Assembly: GCF_007859315.1 (NCBI RefSeq)
Contig: NZ_VOHA01000002.1
Coordinates: 124,001 to 188,000, forward strand
DNA from: Reyranella sp. CPCC 100927
GTDB taxonomy: Bacteria; Pseudomonadota; Alphaproteobacteria; Reyranellales; Reyranellaceae
Direction: 5' to 3'
DNA: 64,000 nucleotides
Shown: in pieces, positions 61,550 through 64,000 of the stretch
Numbering within the stretch: the stretch's first letter is position 1
Layout: each line of letters starts with the position of its first letter
Made by a program: the position numbers and the translations under genes
Notes under the pieces: model-generated
What the model was told of the DNA's origin: nothing
The model's input: only the letters and a program-made list of their open reading frames with translations
Database searches by the model: none

Positions 61550-61855
61550 ATGTGCACATCCATCGTGGAGATCGCGCGCGCCGAAGGCATGGCCAAACGC
61601 GGCGACGACTGGTTCCCGCTGGCCCAGGCCGTGGTGACCTATGACCACGCGCGCCACGCGCCGCTGGGCGACGTCATCACGCTCGATTTCATCAACACCG
61701 ACCTCGACCCCGGCGCACGCGCCGGCGTCGAGCTGACGCTGGAGACTGCCAGGGCGCTGCGCGCCGCCCTCGACCGCGCCATCGCGGCCGCCGAGTTCGA
61801 GGAGGCGGAAGTGAGAGGTAAGGGAGCCGAGCCGCGCCTTGCTCAGGCTGCGTGA
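61550..61855 (+). CDS. DUF6295-like small protein
   Basis: A 101-aa protein of unknown function. It begins MCTSIVEIARAEGMAKRGDDWF and contains a Y-D-H-A-R-H-A-P stretch (metal-ligand-like His residues) followed by an acidic F-I-N-T-D-L-D-P-G-A-R. The architecture matches DUF6295, found alongside hydrolase genes in Alphaproteobacteria and Actinobacteria. It is 10 nt after the dienelactone hydrolase. No catalytic mechanism is evident. Confidence 0.7.
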   Translation: MCTSIVEIARAEGMAKRGDDWFPLAQAVVTYDHARHAPLGDVITLDFINTDLDPGARAGVELTLETARALRAALDRAIAAAEFEEAEVRGKGAEPRLAQAA

Positions 61856-61913
61856 TGCGAGACGTGACAGCGACCGTCGCCATCCTGGGCGAAGCGAAGG
61901 GTCGTGGCAGGCA

Positions 61914-62777
61914 CTAAGTCTTTGTGGGCTGGAACGTGTTACCGCCACCAAGAGCGGTTGAAATCTCACTGGCGAGGTCTTTCACCGTTCGCGCGAACGT
62001 CGGCACATCGGCCTTCGACAGTCGGAATGTCGGCGCCGATGCGCTGACTGCGGCGATGATCGCTCCGCTATGGTCGCGAATAGGCGCGCCGACTGTCCGC
62101 ATGCCGATATCGGACTCCTCGTCATTCAGCGTCCAGCCCTGGCGACGGTCGCGATTCAGCTGCTGCACGAACAGCTTCGGATCCGTGATCGTGTTTTCCG
62201 TCAGCGCTCGCATGTCCGACCGCGCGAGCAGATCATAAACCTGTTCGTCCGTGTGATCGAGAATGAGCGCTTTCCCGCTGCTGCTGCAATACACGGGAAT
62301 ACGCGAGCTCAATCGTGAGACGAGTTGCGGCGTCTTGCTGCCGCGCACCTGGCTGATGCTGATCGAGTCGAGGCCATCGAGGATCGCCAGAGTGACGCTT
62401 TCGCCGGACTGCATGGCAAAGGCCTGCAGGAACGGACGAGCGTCGCCTCCCAGGTCGACGGTGGAGAGGAAACAGTTTGCCAGGTCGAGCACGGCAGGTC
62501 CCAGCTTGTAACTGCCGCTGTCATCCTCGCGCCGCACCAGATTGGCGGCCCCCAGCGCCTGCAGCAGCCGATACACCGTGCTCTTGTTAAGGCCGAGCGC
62601 CTCCGTGAGTTCGGGAACGCGGCGGATCGGCTGGTCTGCCGTAAAGGAAAAGAGCACCGCCAAGGCACGATCGATTGCCTGGGTGCCGCCGGGTTCGGAC
62701 TTGAGATCGTCGACAACAGCCGGCGACTTCGCAGCTTTCGCGCGCGACTTGCGCGCGCGTACTTCAGGTTGGGACAT
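61914..62777 (-). CDS. IclR-family transcriptional regulator
   Basis: A 287-aa repressor/activator. An N-terminal basic leader (ARKSRAKAAKS) precedes the winged helix (PELTEALGLNKSTVYRLLQALGAANLVRRED, about residues 52-82) and the GAF-like effector domain. SRIPVYCSSSGKALI (about 165) and TRHDG-equivalent WTLNDEESDIGMRTVGAPIRD (about 220) are typical ligand-site motifs. It is divergent from the esterase at 63021, and the paired palindrome at 62938-62975 lies between them, so it probably represses the esterase operon. Effectors of IclR proteins are usually small aromatic or short-chain carboxylates. Confidence 0.93.
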   Translation of the reverse strand: MSQPEVRARKSRAKAAKSPAVVDDLKSEPGGTQAIDRALAVLFSFTADQPIRRVPELTEALGLNKSTVYRLLQALGAANLVRREDDSGSYKLGPAVLDLANCFLSTVDLGGDARPFLQAFAMQSGESVTLAILDGLDSISISQVRGSKTPQLVSRLSSRIPVYCSSSGKALILDHTDEQVYDLLARSDMRALTENTITDPKLFVQQLNRDRRQGWTLNDEESDIGMRTVGAPIRDHSGAIIAAVSASAPTFRLSKADVPTFARTVKDLASEISTALGGGNTFQPTKT

Positions 62778-62912
62778 TCATTTCACTCTGTTCGACGAAC
62801 CCTATTTGCACGGTGAACTCGTGGGCACAACACGTCCGCCCACCTCTGCATGGCCTGCGCGCGGACGTCATCCCGTCATCGCTACACGCACTTCACACGC
62901 CAGCAAATACGC

Positions 62913-62942
62913 TTGACAGCCGACCCTGGCTAACTCTATTTC
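62913..62942 (+). promoter_or_regulatory. promoter of the esterase operon
   Basis: TTGACA (62913-62918) and a -10 of CTATTT or TATTTC (62936-62942) at 17-18 nt spacing. The IclR-type palindromes begin at the -10, so repressor binding would occlude it. Confidence 0.5.
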
Positions 62943-62975
62943 CATTATATGGACTAATAACCATAATATGGAAAT
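62938..62975. promoter_or_regulatory. IclR-type operator, paired palindrome
   Basis: Arms ATTTCCATTATATGG (62938-62952) and CCATAATATGGAAAT (62961-62975) are reverse complements at 13 of 15 positions, with an 8-nt spacer. Each arm also contains an 11-bp palindrome CCAT-NNN-ATGG. AT-rich in a GC-rich genome and between an iclR gene and its divergent target, it is a strong operator candidate. Confidence 0.7.
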
Positions 62976-63020
62976 CATGACAAACCGTCCCGACTCCCGC
63001 CAGAGAACCAGGCATAGGAC

Positions 63021-63896
63021 ATGACATTCGAATTCCTGCCGGAGCAGCCGCCGATCTACCCTCCGGAAGCAGAAGATTATTCCCGGCGCGCCCTTCAGCT
63101 GTCGTTCGACGCCATCGGAAAATGCGACGTCCGAACCGACATCGCCTATGGCGCTGACGCGCGACAGATTCTGGATGTCTATCGACCGAGGGCAGATCCC
63201 CGAGAGGCCCTACCCGTTCTTTTGTTTATTCACGGCGGTGGCTGGACGAATGGATACAAGGAATGGGTGGGCTTGCTGGCGCCGGCGATCACGGCGTTCC
63301 CTGCGGTGTTTGTGTCCGTCTCGTGCCGGCTGGCGCCCGTCCATCGTTTCCCGGCACCCTTCGATGACTGCGTCGCTGCGATCAGGTGGACCTACGATCA
63401 TATCGCCGGGTTCGGCGGCGATCCGGAGAAGCTGTTCGTCGGCGGCCATTCATCCGGCGGGCATCTGACGGCGCTGGCGACACTTCGCGTCGACGCACTG
63501 GCCGCCGCAGGTGTGCCGCAGACGGCAATACAAGCGTGCTTTCCCGTCAGCAGCCGCTTCAACATGGTCTTCGGCGACCCGCCACCCGGCAGCATCGAGC
63601 ATCGCCATCAGTCGGTGCTGTTCGTGCCGGGCCAGGATGCTGTTCCCGCAAGTCCGTTCCATCAGATCGGCGCCAGCAAGACACCGTTCCTGCTCGCCTA
63701 CGGCAGCCGGGACATACCCTCGATCATCGACAACAACGAGCAGATGTCTGCCGCCCTCAGCGCCCGCGGTGTTCCCGTGGAGCGCCTGGTTCTGGAGGGA
63801 CACGATCATTTCGATACGGCGATAGAAACGCGCCATGCCGACAGCCTGTGGATACAGGCGATTCGGCGCCGGATGCGCAACGAGGTTCCAGGCTAG
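63021..63896 (+). CDS. alpha/beta hydrolase (HSL/BD-FAE-like esterase)
   Basis: A 291-aa serine hydrolase. The oxyanion motif LLFIHGGGWTNG is at about residue 70-81, the nucleophile GGHSSGGHL at about 143-151 (second Ser, 147), the acid in AYGSRDIPS (Asp about 233) and the histidine in GHDHFD (about 264). The family covers carboxylesterases and kynurenine formamidase-like enzymes. It is divergent from an IclR regulator with an operator between, and a further gene follows 52 nt downstream, so this is the first gene of an inducible catabolic operon that continues beyond the window. Confidence 0.9.
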   Translation: MTFEFLPEQPPIYPPEAEDYSRRALQLSFDAIGKCDVRTDIAYGADARQILDVYRPRADPREALPVLLFIHGGGWTNGYKEWVGLLAPAITAFPAVFVSVSCRLAPVHRFPAPFDDCVAAIRWTYDHIAGFGGDPEKLFVGGHSSGGHLTALATLRVDALAAAGVPQTAIQACFPVSSRFNMVFGDPPPGSIEHRHQSVLFVPGQDAVPASPFHQIGASKTPFLLAYGSRDIPSIIDNNEQMSAALSARGVPVERLVLEGHDHFDTAIETRHADSLWIQAIRRRMRNEVPG

Positions 63897-63948
63897 CCAG
63901 GCCGAAGAGCAGTGGAACAGGTGACAACCAACTGAAAAGGAGACAGAC

Positions 63949-64000
63949 GTGACGAGCACCGTGAAAGATCTTGAAGCGGCCGTTGAGCGGCTGCTGGCCA
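63949..64000 (+). CDS. start of next gene (partial, truncated by window end)
   Basis: GTG 63949 with AAAAGGAGA upstream opens a frame MTSTVKDLEAAVERLLA that runs to the window edge. It would be the second gene of the esterase operon. Too short to identify. Confidence 0.6.
   Translation, partial: MTSTVKDLEAAVERLLA

Noticed and set aside
1-64000. CRISPR arrays, tRNA or rRNA genes, prophage modules
   Set aside because: No regularly spaced repeats, cloverleaf signatures, rRNA blocks or phage structural genes were noticed.

Overview
The window is GC-rich, densely packed DNA that looks like an alphaproteobacterial chromosome, probably a free-living, metabolically versatile Rhodospirillales- or Rhizobiales-type bacterium. 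This is inferred from gene content: two TRAP importers, a Bug-type tripartite tricarboxylate binding protein, an Fe-superoxide dismutase, a PuuD-like membrane protein, a ligase/Lhr/exonuclease repair set, and CmcJ/NvfI-type and Baeyer-Villiger oxidative enzymes. The intergenic GC-rich palindromes also fit. No rRNA, tRNA, CRISPR array or prophage was recognised, so finer taxonomy is not possible.

Layout. 1-5.2 kb: GNAT acetyltransferase, a heat-shock small chaperone with a textbook RpoH promoter, a zinc alcohol dehydrogenase, a small secreted protein and a KstD-like flavoprotein. 5.3-8.9 kb: a TRAP transporter and a hotdog thioesterase. 9-11.5 kb: sodB, a PuuD-like membrane protein and a squalene/phytoene-synthase-family protein. 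11.5-17.1 kb: two tandem paralogous amidohydrolases with an ABC importer of the nitrate/sulfonate/pyrimidine class. 17.3-24 kb: an alpha/beta hydrolase, then a DNA-repair locus (Lhr-type helicase, MBL exonuclease, ATP-dependent ligase) interrupted by a frameshifted REP-associated tyrosine transposase lying between two inverted 37-nt REP copies. 24-29 kb: moaA, a small conserved protein and a marR-emrA-emrB efflux operon. 29-38.5 kb: an orphan molybdenum hydroxylase large subunit, an amidohydrolase, an MFS carrier, a Baeyer-Villiger monooxygenase, and an 888-aa protein fusing a second BVMO-like flavoprotein to a hormone-sensitive-lipase-type esterase.

38.6-46.1 kb is the main island: a complete four-gene type I Zorya antiphage system (zorA-zorB-zorC-zorD, all on the minus strand, translationally coupled). 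It has less GC-rich sequence than its surroundings and is bordered by a decayed IS3-family transposase and about 570 nt with no recognisable gene. 47-56 kb: a MetE-like methyltransferase, a Bug binding protein, a kelch protein, a LysR regulator divergent from a dialkylglycine-decarboxylase-like class III PLP enzyme, a second TRAP transporter with a strong internal stem-loop, and an Asp/Glu-racemase-family enzyme. 56-64 kb: a CinA-like protein, methionine aminopeptidase, a RadC with an unusual N-terminal domain, a CmcJ/NvfI-type oxygenase, a dienelactone hydrolase, a small DUF6295-like protein, and an IclR repressor divergent from an esterase with a clear paired-palindrome operator between them.

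How it works together: much of the window serves uptake and degradation of small organic acids, heterocycles and ketones. Importers sit beside oxidoreductases, hydrolases and local regulators (IclR, LysR, MarR). The strongest biological stories are the Zorya island, the BVMO-esterase fusion (a possible ketone-to-ester-to-acid-plus-alcohol one-protein route), and the RAYT/REP unit that has rewritten the start of the Lhr helicase gene. All function assignments come from reading motifs in the translated sequence; no database search was run.
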